NCBI GenBank assembly: GCA_036417435.1 | Contig: JAZAQT010000083.1 | Span: 558,001 to 622,000, forward strand | Direction: 5' to 3' | Source: Inia geoffrensis | Taxonomy: Eukaryota; Chordata; Mammalia; Artiodactyla; Iniidae | DNA: 64,000 bases | Shown: positions 38,090-50,243 of the stretch, in pieces | Layout: each line of letters begins with the position of its first letter | Numbering within the stretch: the first letter of the stretch is position 1 | Translations under genes and position numbers: made by a program | Notes under the pieces: model-generated | The model's database searches: none | What the model saw: the letters and a program-made list of their open reading frames with translations, nothing else | Told to the model about the DNA's origin: nothing

Positions 38090-39823
38090 CCAAGCAAGCC
38101 TGCAATGGAAATCCGCACTACAAGGAAGTCTCACTTCCCACCGATCCAACGGGCCGTCCGAAAAAAGTGTAAAATCCAGAGAGGCAGGACAGGCCGTGGA
38201 GAAAAGGCAGCCTTGTTATGCTGATGGGCGGGATGTAAATTGCCAACAGCTACTCTGGAGAAGTGGATGGTGTTTCCTGGAACAAAGAAAAAAACAAGCT
38301 AGAGAGCCTAGGGCACTTCCACTTATGGTGCTAAAGATTCGGAAAATTTAAATGAAAAAGACACAGCCACACCAAAGTTTGGGGCTGCTCTGTGTACGGG
38401 ATCCTTGACTATGGTACAACTTTAATAGCCCAGAAAGAGAAAAATGGATATAGAAGTTGTGGTACATCCCTACAATGGAATATCACTCAACAATGAAATC
38501 CATGGCAACACACCAGTAGCAGCATAATGACAGGATTTAGTTATGATGATTCTAAGTGAAATAAGTCACACAGAAAAAGAAACATCATAAGATATCACTA
38601 ATACCGGGAATGTAAACACGGCTACGTGTGAACTGCATTACAAAACACAACAGAGTCTCACATTTACAAAAGAAACTTATGCTTGCTTAAGGGGAAAGGA
38701 GAGTGGGGAGGCTGCATAAAACCAGAGGTTCATATTAGGACAGATACCATTCCATAAGGCAAATATATATTAGACAAGACCTACTACTTGCTCAACGAAA
38801 TGGACTCAACACCCCGTATTCAAAACCTAGGAATATGCCTGACTATGAAGAAAATTAAAACCCATACATTTATAGGTCTCCATAAGAAAATCATTTGTGT
38901 ACAGCACCATACACACAGCAGTGTCAATAAGCTAAATCCCCTTATAAAAATAAATTTGAAAAACAAAACACAAGGACTGTGAAATAGAGAAATTCTTAAA
39001 TAAGTCCTTCAGGGCTTGTGAGGAATCTTGGATTTACCACCTCTACATCCACAGCTGGGGGATAGATAAGGCTGGACACTTGGGGCTGATACTATTGGTG
39101 AGGGAATGCAGACCCTTTGAGGTAATGGTGCATGGTTCCCATTCCACGGGTCCCAAATCTCCACGTTTAAGGGATTTATCCTTCAGCTAAAATATGCATG
39201 GAAAACCCAGAATATGGTCCACGAAGTGATCAGGCATAATTTCTAAAACTCATCGCCATTTTCGCCCCCTGATACTCGAGTTCGCCGTTCCAGATGCGAA
39301 ATTAACATTCTCCCCACTTGGAGAGTCAGTGCCTTTGACCTCTTCTTTGGCACAGTTTGCAATTTCTGTGGAAGATGAACAGGAATAAGGAGAACCAATG
39401 AGCGGCTAACTCGATGTGTTTGGACGGGCACATTGAACTCTGATTTCCCTACAGGAAGAAGAATTCACCAAAGGCTCAGCGGGCCATGCCGGAACGAGAT
39501 TAGGGCCTGAAGCAATTCTTCGGGTTTTCGGTCAGCTCACAAGAAAGCGAGTTGAGAAAAGGAGATCTTTGGCACTGTAACTCACAATCCTGCAGAGTTC
39601 CAAATGACCCCTATCATCCAAAAATTTATTGAAGGAAGGCTGTGAAGAGGACTTGAACGCGACGCAGAATTGCAGAAAACAGGTATCAGGGGGTAGATAA
39701 GAATTGCTCTGAAAGCGTAGGAAAAGAGGCAGCAGTTCGACAGTGATGCACTTGGCCAAAAAGGGCGTATGCGTTTTTTCCTGAATATATTCAGGAAAAA
39801 ACGCATACGCCCTTTTTGGCCAA
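38090..39823 (+). repeat. Satellite unit 23
   Basis: 1,734 bp with the same 2-bp loss as unit 21 and the same marker suite. Its end, however, carries AACAGGTATC as in units 20 and 22. Private: CCATAAGGCAAA. Perfect palindrome 39752-39823. Confidence 0.95.
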
Positions 39824-41557
39824 CCAAGCAAGCCTGCAATGGAAATCCGCACTACAAGGAAGTCTCACTTCCCACCGATCCAACGGGCCGTCCGAAAAAA
39901 GTGTAAAATCCAGAGAGGCAGGACAGGCCGTGGAGAAAAGGCAGCCTTGTTATGCTGATGGGCGGGATGTAAATTGCCAACAGCTACTCTGGAGAAGTGG
40001 ATGGTGTTTCCTGGAACAAAGAAAAAAACAAGCTAGAGAGCCTAGGGCACTTCCACTTATGGTGCTAAAGATTCGGAAAATTTAAATGAAAAAGACACAG
40101 CCACACCAAAGTTTGGGGCTGCTCTGTGTACGGGATCCTTGACTATGGTACAACTTCAATAGCCCAGAAAGAGAAAAATGGATATAGAAGTTGTGGTACA
40201 TCCCTACAATGGAATATCACTCAACAATGAAATCCATGGCAACACACCAGTAGCAGCATAATGACAGGATTTAGTTATGATGATTCTAAGTGAAATAAGT
40301 CACACAGAAAAAGAAACATCATAAGATATCACTAATACCGGGAATATAAACACGGCTACGTGTGAACTGCATTACAAAACACAACAGAGTCTCACATTTA
40401 CAAAAGAAACTTATGCTTGCTTAAGGGGAAAGGAGAGTGGGGAGGCTGCATAAAACCAGAGGTTCATATTAGGACAGATACCATTCCATAAGCCAAATAT
40501 ATATTAGACAAGACCTACTACTTGCTCAACGAAATGGACTCAACACCCCGTATTCAAAACCTAGGAATATGCCTGACTATGAAGAAAATTAAAACCCATA
40601 CATTTATAGGTCTCCATAAGAAAATCATTTGTGTACAGCACCATACACACAGCAGTGTCAATAAGCTAAATCCCCTTATAAAAATAAATTTGAAAAACAA
40701 AACACAAGGACTGTGAAATAGAGAAATTCTTAAATAAGTCCTTCAGGGCTTGTGAGGAATCTTGGATTTACCACCTCTACATCCACAGCTGGGGGATAGA
40801 TAAGGCTGGACACTTGGGGCTGATACTATTGGTGAGGGAATGCAGACCCTTTGAGGTAATGGTGCATGGTTCCCATTCCACGGGTCACAAATCTCCACGT
40901 TTAAGGGATTTATCCTTCAGCTAAAATATGCATGGAAAACCCAGAATATGGTCCACGAAGTGATCAGGCATAATTTCTAAAACTCATCGCCATTTTCGCC
41001 CCCTGATACTCGAGTTCGCCGTTCCAGATGCGAAATTAACATTCTCCCCACTTGGAGAGTCAGTGCCTTTGACCTCTTCTTTGGCACAGTTTGCAATTTC
41101 TGTGGAAGATGAACTGGAATAAGGAGAACCAATGAGCGGCTAACTCGATGTGTTTGGACGGGCACATTGAACTCTGATTTCCCTACAGGAAGAAGAATTC
41201 ACCAAAGGCTCAGCGGGCCATGCAGGAACGAGATTAGGGCCTGAAGCAATTTTTCGGCTTTGCGGTCAGCTCACAAGAAAGCGAGTTGAGAAAAGGAGAT
41301 CTTTGGCACTGTAACTCACAATCCTGCAGAGTTCCAAATGACCCCTATCATCCAAAAATTTATTGAAGGAAGGCTGTGAAGAGGACTTGAACGCGACGCA
41401 GAATTGCAGAAAACAGATATCAGGGGGTAGATAAGAATTGCTCTGAAAGCGTAGGAAAAGAGGCAGCAGTTCGACAGAGATGCACTTGGCCAAAAAGGGC
41501 GTATGCGTTTTTTCCTGAATATATTCAGGAAAAAACGCATACGCCCTTTTTGGCCAA
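39824..41557 (+). repeat. Satellite unit 24
   Basis: 1,734 bp, third copy of the 2-bp loss. First half like unit 23, end like unit 21 and 28 (GACAGAGATG). Private: AACTTCAATAG, GGAATATAAAC, GATGAACTGG, ATGCAGGAACG, TTTTTCGGCTTTGCGG. Perfect palindrome 41486-41557. Confidence 0.95.
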
Positions 41558-43293
41558 CCAAGCAAGCCTGCAATGGAAATCCGCACTACAAGGAAGTCTC
41601 ACTTCCCACCGATCCAAAGGGCCGTCCGAAAAAAGTGTAAAATCCAGAGAGGCAGGACAGGCCGTGGAGAACCGGCAGCCTTGTTATGCTGATGGGCGGC
41701 ATGTAAATTGCCAACAGCCACTCTGGAGAAGTGGATGGTGTTTCCTGGAACAAAGAAAAAACCAAGCTAGAGAGCCTAGGGCACTTCCACTTATGGTGCT
41801 ATAGATTCGGAAAATTTAAATGAAAAAGACACAGCCACACCAATGTTTGGGGCTGCCCTGTGTACAGGATCCTTGCCTATGATACAACTTTAATAGCCCA
41901 GAAAGAGAAAAATGGATATAGAAGTTGTGGTACATCCCTACAATGGAATATCACTCAACAATGAAATCCATGGCAACAGACCAGTAGCAGCATAATGACA
42001 GGATTTAGTTATGATGATTCTAAGTGAAATAAGTCACACAGAAAAAGAAACATCATAAGATATCACTAATTCCGGGAATGTAAACACGGCTACGTGTGAA
42101 CTGCATTACAAAACACAACAGAGTCTCACATTTACAAAAGAAACTTATGCTTGCTTAAGGGGAAAGGAGAGTGGGGAAGCTGCATAAAACCAGAGGTTCA
42201 CATTAGGACAGATACCATTCCATAAGCCAAATATATATTAGACAAGACCTACTCCTTGCTCAACGAAATGGACTCAACACCCCGTATTCAAAACCTAGGA
42301 ATATGCCTGACTATGAAGAAAATTAAAACCCATACATTTATAGGTCTCCATAAGAAAATCATTTGTGTACAGCACCATACACACAGCAGTGTCAAGAAGC
42401 TAAATCCCCTTATAAAAATAAATTTGAAAAACAAAACACAAGGACTGTGAAATAGAGAGAAATTCTTAAATAAGTCCTTCAGGGCTTGTGAGGAATCCTG
42501 GATTTACCACCTCTACATCCACAGCTGGGGGAGAGAGAAGGCTGGACACTTGGGGCTGATAGTATTGGTGAGGGAATGCAGACCCTTTGAGGTAATGGTG
42601 CATGGTTCCCATTCCACGGGTCCCAAATCTCCACGTTTAAGGGATTTATCCTTCAGCTAAAATATGCATGGAAAACCCAGAATATGGTCCACGAAGTGAT
42701 CAGGCGTAATTTCTAAAACTCATCGCCATTTTCGCCCCCTGATACTCGAGTTCGCCGTTCCAGATGCGATATTAACATTCTCCCCACTTGGAGAGTCAGT
42801 GCCTTTGACCTCTTCTTTGGCACAGTTTGCAATTTCTGTGGAAGATGAACAGGAATAAGGAGAACCAATGAGCGGCTAACTCGATGTGTTTGGACGGGCA
42901 CATTGAACTCTGATTTCCCTACAGGAAGAAGAATTCACCAAAGGCTCAGCGGGCCATGCCGGAACGAGATTAGGGCCTGAAGCAATTCTTCGGGTTTGCG
43001 GTCAGCTCACAAGAAAGCGAGTTGAGAAAAGGAGATCTTTGGCACTGTAACTCACAATCCTGCAGAGTTCCAAATGACCCCTATCATCCAAAAATTTATT
43101 GAAGGAAGGCTGTGAAGAGGACTTGAACGCGACGCAGAATTACAGAAAACAGATATCAGGGGGTAGATAAGAATTGCTCTGAAAGCGTAGGAAAAGAGGC
43201 AGCAGTTCGACAGTGATGCACTTGGCCAAAAAGGGCGTATGCGTTTTTTCCTGAATATATTCAGGAAAAAACGCATACACCCTTTTTGGCCAA
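41558..43293 (+). repeat. Satellite unit 25
   Basis: 1,736 bp. Markers: GGCGGCATG, CCAATGTTTGG, CTGCCCTGTG, GCCTATGATAC, CTAATTCCGG, GGGGAAGCTG, GTCAAGAAGC, GAATCCTGG, AGAGAGAAGG, GGCGTAATTT, CTTCTTTGG, GGGTTTGCGG, GAATTACAG. Palindrome 43222-43293 has one CpG-to-CpA type substitution at 43279. Confidence 0.95.
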
Positions 43294-45028
43294 CCAAGAA
43301 AGCCTGCAATGGAAATCCGCACTACAAGAAGTCTCACTTCCCACCGATCCAAAGGGCCGTCCGAAAAAAGTGTAAAATCCAGAGAGGCAGGACAGGCCGT
43401 GGAGAACCGGCAGCCTTGTTATGCTGATGGGCGGGATGTAAATTGCCAACAGCCACTCTGGAGAAGTGGATGGTGTTTCCTGGAACAAAGAAAAAACCAA
43501 GCTAGAGAGCCTAGGGCACTTCCACTTTTGGTGCTATAGATTCGGAAAATTTAAATGAAAAACACACAGCCACACCAAAGTTTGGGGCTGCTCTGTGTAC
43601 GGGATCCTTGACTATGGTACAACTTTAATAGCCCAGAAAGAGAAAAATGGATATAGAAGTTGTGGTACATCCCTACAATGGAATATCACTCAACAATGAA
43701 ATCAATGGCAACACACCAGTAGCAGCATAATGACAGGATTTAGTTATGATGATTCTAAGTGAAATAAGTCACACAGAAAAAGAAACATCATAAGATATCA
43801 CTAATACCGGGAATGTAAACACGGCTACGTGTGAACTGCATTACAAAACACAACAGAGTCTCACATTTACAAAAGAAACTTATGCTTGCTTAAGGGGAAA
43901 GGAGAGTGGGGAGGCTGCATAAAACCAGAGGTTCACATTAGGACAGATACCATTCCATAAGCCAAATATATATTAGACAAGACCTACTCCTTCCTCAACC
44001 AAATGGACTCAACACCCCTTATTCAAAACCTTGGAATATGCCTGACTATGAAGAAAATTAAACCCCATACATTTATAGGTCTCCATAAGAAAATCATTTG
44101 TGTACAGCACCATACACACAGCAGTGTCAATAAGCTAAATCCCCTTATAAAAATAAATTTGAAAAACAAAACACAAGGACTGTGAAATAGAGAGAAATTC
44201 TTAAATAAGTCCTTCAGGGCTTGTGAGGAATCTTGGATTTACCACCTCTACATCCACAGCTGGGGGAGAGATAAGGCTGGACACTTGGGGCTGATAGTAT
44301 TGGTGAGGGAATGCAGACCCTTTGAGGTAATGGTGCATGGTTCCCATTCCACGGGTCCCAAATCTCCACGTTTAAGGGATTTATCCTTCAGCTAAAATAT
44401 GCATGGAAAACCCAGAATATGGTCCACGAAGTGATCAGGCATAATTTCTAAAACTCATCGCCATTTTCGCCCCCTGATACTCGAGTTCGCCGTTCCAGAT
44501 GCGATATTAACATTCTCCCCACTTGGAGAGTCAGTGCCTTTGACCTCTTGTTTGGCACAGTTTGCAATTTCTGTGGAAGATGAACAGGAATAAGGAGAAC
44601 CAATGAGCGGCTAACTCGATGTGTTTGCACGGGCACATTGAACTCTGATTTCCCTACAGGAAGAAGAATTCACCAAAGGCTCAGCGGGCCATGCTGGAAC
44701 GAGATTAGGGCCTGAAGCAATTCTTCGGGTTTTCGGTCAGCTAACAAGAAAGCCAGTTGAGAAAAGGAGATCTTTGGCACTGTAACTCACAATCCTGCAG
44801 AGTTCCAAATGACCCCTATCATCCAAAAATTTATTGAAGGAAGGCTGTGAAGAGGACTTGAACGTGACGCAGAATTACAGAAAACAGATATCAGGGGGTA
44901 GATAAGAATTGCTCTGAAAGCGTAGGAAAAGAGGCAGCAGTTCGACAGTGATGCACTTGGCCAAAAAGGGCGTATGCGTTTTTTCCTGAATATATTCAGG
45001 AAAAAACGCATACGCCCTTTTTGGCCAA
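43294..45028 (+). repeat. Satellite unit 26
   Basis: 1,735 bp (ACAAGAAG form). First half like unit 22 (CTTCCTCAACC, CACCCCTTATTC, AAACCCCATAC); second half like unit 19 (GTTTGCACGG, CATGCTGGAAC, CAGCTAACAAG, GTGACGCAGAATTACAG). Private: AAGAAAGCC near the start. Perfect palindrome 44957-45028. Confidence 0.95.
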
Positions 45029-46771
45029 CCAAGCAAGCCTGCAATGGAAATCCGCACTACAAGAAGTCTCACTTCCCACCGATCCAAAGGGCCGTCCGAA
45101 AAAAGTGTAAAATCCAGAGAGGCAGGACAGGCCGTGGAGAACCGGCAGCCTTGTTATGCTGATGGGCGGGATGTAAATTGCCAACAGCCACTCTGGAGAA
45201 GTGGATGGTGTTTCCTGGAACAAAGAAAAAACCAAGCTAGAGAGCCTAGGGCACTTCCACTTTTGGTGCTATAGATTCGGAAAATTTAAATGAAAAACAC
45301 ACAGCCACACCAAAGTTTGGGGCTGCTCTGTGTACGGGATCCTTGACTATGGTACAACTTTAATAGCCCAGAAAGAGAAAAATGGATATAGAAGTTGTGG
45401 TACATCCCTACAATGGAATATCACTCAACAATGAAATCAATGGCAACACACCAGTAGCAGCATAATGACAGGATTTAGTTATGATGATTCTAAGTGAAAT
45501 AAGTCACACAGAAAAAGAAACATCATAAGATATCACTAATATCGGGAATGTAAACACGGCTACGTGTGAACTGCATTACAAAACACAACAGAGTCTCACA
45601 TTTACAAAAGAAACTTATGCTTGCTTAAGGGGAAAGGAGAGTGGGGAGGCTGCATAAAACCAGAGGTTCACATTAGGACAGATACCATTCCATAAGCCAA
45701 ATATATATTAGACAAGACCTACTCCTTGCTCAACGAAATGGACTCAACACCCCGTATTCAAAACCTAGGAATATGCCTGACTATGAAGAAAATTAAAACC
45801 CATACATTTATACATTTATAGGTCTCCATAAGAAAATCATTTGTGTACAGCACCATACACACAGCAGTGTCAAGAAGCTAAATCCCCTTATAAAAATAAA
45901 TTTGAAAAACAAAACACAAGGACTGTGAAATAGAGAGAAATTCTTAAATAAGTCCTTCAGGGCTTGTGAGGAATCTTGGATTTACCACCTCTACATCCAC
46001 AGCTGGGGGAGAGATAAGGCTGGACACTGGGGGCTGATAGTATTGGTGAGGGAATGCAGACCCTTTGAGGTAATGGTGCATGGTTCCCATTCCACGGGTC
46101 CCAAATCTCCACGTTTAAGGGATTTATCCTTCAGCTAAAATATGTATGGAAAACCCAGAATATGGTCCACGAAGTGATTAGGCATAATTTCTAAAACTCA
46201 TCGCCATTTTCGCCCCCTGATACTCGAGTTCGCCGTTACAGATGCGATATTAACATTCTCCCCACTTGGAGAGTCAGTGCCTTTGACCTCTTGTTTGGCA
46301 CAGTTTGCAATTTCTGTGGAAGATGAACAGGAATAAGGAGAACCAATGAGCGGCTAACTCGATGTGTTTGGACGGGCACATTGAACTCTGATTTCCCTAC
46401 AGGAAGAAGAATTCACCAAAGGCTCAGCGGGCCATGCCGGAACGAGATTAGGGCCTGAAGCAATTCTTCGGGTTTTCGGTCAGCTCACAAGAAAGCGAGT
46501 TGAGAAAAGGAGATCTTTGGCACTGTAACTCACAATCCTGCAGAGTTCCAAATGACCCCTATCATCCAAAAATTTATTGAAGGAAGGCTGTGAAGAGGAC
46601 TTGAACGCGACGCAGAATTGCAGAAAACAGATATCAGGGGGTAGATAAGAATTGCTCTGAAAGCGTAGGAAAAGAGGCAGCAGTTCGACAGTGATGCACT
46701 TGGCCAAAAAGGGCGTATGCGTTTTTTCCTGAATATATTCAGGAAAAAACACATACGCCCTTTTTGGCCAA
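45029..46771 (+). repeat. Satellite unit 27
   Basis: 1,743 bp: ACAAGAAG form (-1) plus an 8-bp tandem duplication at 45,803-45,818. First half like unit 20 (AAACACACAGCC). Private: TAATATCGGG, ATATGTATGG, GTGATTAGG, CGTTACAG. It has isolated GACACTGGGGG, otherwise seen in the homogenised block. Palindrome 46700-46771 has one substitution at 46751. Confidence 0.95.
45803..45818 (+). repeat. 8-bp tandem duplication (TACATTTA twice)
   Basis: The canonical CATACATTTATAGG reads CATACATTTATACATTTATAGG here. The duplication shifts the plus-strand 64-codon frame that is open in every other unit, direct evidence that this frame is not maintained as a gene. Confidence 0.9.
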
Positions 46772-48507
46772 CCAAGCAAGCCTGCAATGGAAATCCGCAC
46801 TACAAGGAAGTCTCACTTCCCACCGATCCAAAGGGCCGTCCGAAAAAAGTGTAAAATCCATAGAGGCAGGACAGGCCGTGGAGAACCGGCAGCCTTGTTA
46901 TGGTGATGGGCGGGATGTAAATTGCCAACAGCCACTCTGGAGAAGTGGATGGTGTTTCCTGGAACAAAGAAAAAACCAAGCTAGAGAGCCTAGGGCACTT
47001 CCACTTATGGTGCTATAGATTCGGAAAATTTAAATGAAAAAGACACAGCCACACCAAAGTTTGGGGCTGCTCTGTGTACGGGATCCTTGACTATGGTACA
47101 ACTTTAATAGCCCAGAAAGAGAAAAATGGATATAGAAGTTGTGGTACATCCCTACAATGGAATATCACTCAACAATGAAATCCATGGCAACAGACCAGTA
47201 GCAGCATAATGACAGGATTTAGTTATGATGATTCTAAGTGAAATAAGTCACACAGAAAAAGAAACATCATAAGATATCACTAATACCGGGAATGTAAACA
47301 CGGCTACGTGTGAACTGCATTACAAAACACAACAGAGTCTCACATTTACAAAAGAAACTTATGCTTGCTTAAGGGGAAAGGAGAGTGGGGAGGCTGCATA
47401 AAACCAGAGGTTCACATTAGGACAGATACCATTCCATAAGCCAAATATATATTAGACAAGACCTACTCCTTGCTCAACGAAATGGACTCAACACCCCGTA
47501 TTCAAAACCTAGGAATATGCCTGACTATGAAGAAAATTAAAACCCATACATTTATAGGTCTCCATAAGAAAATCATTTGTGTACAGCACCATACACACAG
47601 CAGTGTCAATAAGCTAAATCCCCTTATAAAAATAAATTTGAAAAACAAAACACAAGGACTGTGAAATAGAGAGAAATTCTTAAATAAGTCCTTCAGGGCT
47701 TGTGAGGAATCTTGGATTTACCACCTCTACATCCACAGCTGGGGGAGACATAAGGCTGGACACTTGGGGCTGATAGTATTGGTGAGGGAATGCAGACCCT
47801 TTGAGGTAATGGTGCATGGTTCCCATTCCACGGGTCCCAAATCTCCACGTTTAAGGGATTTATCCTTCAGCTAAAATATGCATGGAAAACCCAGAATATG
47901 GTCCACGAAGTGATCAGGCATAATTTCTAAAACTCATCGCCATTTTCGCCCCCTGATACTCGAGTTCGCCGTTCCAGATGCGATATTAACATTCTCCCCA
48001 CTTGGAGAGTCAGTGCCTTTGACCTCTTGTTTGGCACAGTTTGCAATTTCTGTGGAAGATGAATAGGAATAAGGAGAACCAATGAGCGGCTAACTCGATG
48101 TGTTTGGACGGGCACATTGAACTCTGATTTCCCTACAGGAAGAAGAATTCACCAAAGGCTCAGCGGGCCATGCCGGAACGAGATTAGGGCCTGAAGCAAT
48201 TCTTCGGGTTTTCGGTCAGCTCACAAGAAAGCGAGTTGAGAAAAGGAGATCTTTGGCACTGTAACTCACAATCCTGCAGAGTTCCAAATGACCCCTATCA
48301 TCCAAAAATTTATTGAAGGAAGGCTGTGAAGAGGACTTGAACGCGACGCAGAATTGCAGAAAACAGATATCAGGGGGTAGATAAGAATTGCTCTGAAAGC
48401 GTAGGAAAAGAGGCAGCAGTTCGACAGAGATGCACTTGGCCAAAAAGGGCGTATGCGTTTTTTCCTGAATATATTCAGGAAAAAACGCATACGCCCTTTT
48501 TGGCCAA
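46772..48507 (+). repeat. Satellite unit 28
   Basis: 1,736 bp, close to canonical. Private or rare: CCATAGAGG (also unit 16), TTATGGTGATG, GAGACATAAGG, GATGAATAGG, GACAGAGATG. Perfect palindrome 48436-48507. Confidence 0.95.
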
Positions 48508-50243
48508 CCAAGCAAGCCTGCAATGGAAATCCGCACTACAAGGAAGTCTCACTTCCCACCGATCCAAAGGGCCGTCCGAAAAAAGTGTAAAATCCAGAGA
48601 GGCAGTACAGGCCGAGGAGAACCGGCAGCCTTGTTATGCTGATGGGCGGGATGTAAATTGCCAACAGCCACTCTGGAGAAGTGGATGGTGTTTCCTGGAA
48701 CAAAGAAAAAACCAAGCTAGAGAGCCTAGGGAACTTCCACTTATGGTGCTATAGATTCGGAAAATTTAAATGAAAAAGACACAGCCACACCAAAGTTTGG
48801 GGCTGCCCTGTGTACGGGATCCTTGCCTATGGTACAACTTTAATAGCCCAGAAAGAGAAAAATGGATATAGAAGTTGTGGTACATCCCTACAATGGAATA
48901 TCACTCAACAATGAAATCCATGGCAACAGACCAGTAGCAGCATAATGACAGGATTTAGTTATGATGATTCTAAGTGAAATAAGTCACACAGAAAAAGAAA
49001 CATCATAAGATATCACTAATACCGGGAATGTAAACACGGCTACGTGTGAACTGCATTACAAAACACAACAGAGTCTCACATTTACAAAAGAAACTTATGC
49101 TTGCTTAAGGGGAAAGGAGAGTGGGGAGGCTGCATAAAACCAGAGGTTCACATTAGGACAGATACCATTCCATAAGCCAAATATATATTAGACAAGACCT
49201 ACTCCTTGCTCAACGAAATGGACTCAACACCCCGTATTCAAAACCTAGGAATATGCCTGACTATGAAGAAAATTAAAACCCATACATTTATAGGTCTCCA
49301 TAAGAAAATCATTTGTGTACAGCACCATACACACAGCAGTGTCAATAAGCTAAATCCCCTTATAAAAATAAATTTGAAAAACAAAACACAAGGACTGTGA
49401 AATAGAGAGAAATTCTTAAATAAGTCCTTCAGGGCTTGTGAGGAATCTTGGATTTACCACCTCTACATCCACAGCTGGGGGAGAGATAAGGCTGGACACT
49501 TGGGGCTGATAGTATTGGTGAGGGAATGCAGACCCTTTGAGGTAATGGTGCATGGTTCCCATTCCACGGGTCCCAAATCTCCACGTTTAAGGGATTTATC
49601 CTTCAGCTAAAATATGCATGGAAAACCCAGAATATGGTCCACGAAGTGATCAGGCGTAATTTCTAAAACTCATCGCCATTTTCGCCCCCTGATACTCGAG
49701 TTCGCCGTTCCAGATGCGATATTAACATTCTCCCCACTTGGAGAGTCAGTGCCTTTGACCTCTTCTTTGGCACAGTTTGCAATTTCTGTGGAAGATGAAC
49801 AGGAATAAGGAGAACCAATGAGCGGCTAACTCGATGTGTTTGGACGGGCACATTGAACTCTGATTTCCCTACAGGAAGAAGAATTCACCAAAGGCTCAGC
49901 GGGCCATGCCGGAACGAGATTAGGGCCTGAAGCAATTCTTCGGGTTTGCGGTCAGCTCACAAGAAAGCGAGTTGAGAAAAGGAGATCTTTGGCACTGTAA
50001 CTCACAATCCTGCAGAGTTCCAAATGACCCCTATCATCCAAAAATTTATTGAAGGAAGGCTGTGAAGAGGACTTGAACGCGACGCAGAATTACAGAAAAC
50101 AGATATCAGGGGGTAGATAAGAATTGCTCTGAAAGCGTAGGAAAAGAGGCAGCAGTTCGACAGTGATGCACTTGGCCAAAAAGGGCGTATGCGTTTTTTC
50201 CTGAATATATTCAGGAAAAAACGCATACGCCCTTTTTGGCCAA
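48508..50243 (+). repeat. Satellite unit 29
   Basis: 1,736 bp. Partner of unit 25 at +6,950: CTGCCCTGTG, GCCTATGG, GGCGTAATTT, CTTCTTTGG, GGGTTTGCGG, GAATTACAG. Private: GGCAGTACAGG, GCCGAGGAG, AGGGAACTTCC. Perfect palindrome 50172-50243. Confidence 0.95.

Larger units (their letters stand above)
33900..41000 (+). repeat. Mosaic block with 3,469-bp and 1,734-bp spacings
   Basis: The second parts of units 20, 22 and 23 share AACAGGTATC; the first two also share TTCCTATTCC and ATATACATGG. Units 21, 23 and 24 share CCAACGGGCC, GAGAAAAGG, CAGCTACTC, GCTAAAGATT, TACTACTTGC, a 2-bp loss in the AGAGAG run and ATACTATTGG. GCTAAAGATT copies are 3,469 and then 1,734 bp apart. A two-unit repeat (20-21, 22-23) was therefore followed by a single-unit duplication (23-24). 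Confidence 0.82.
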
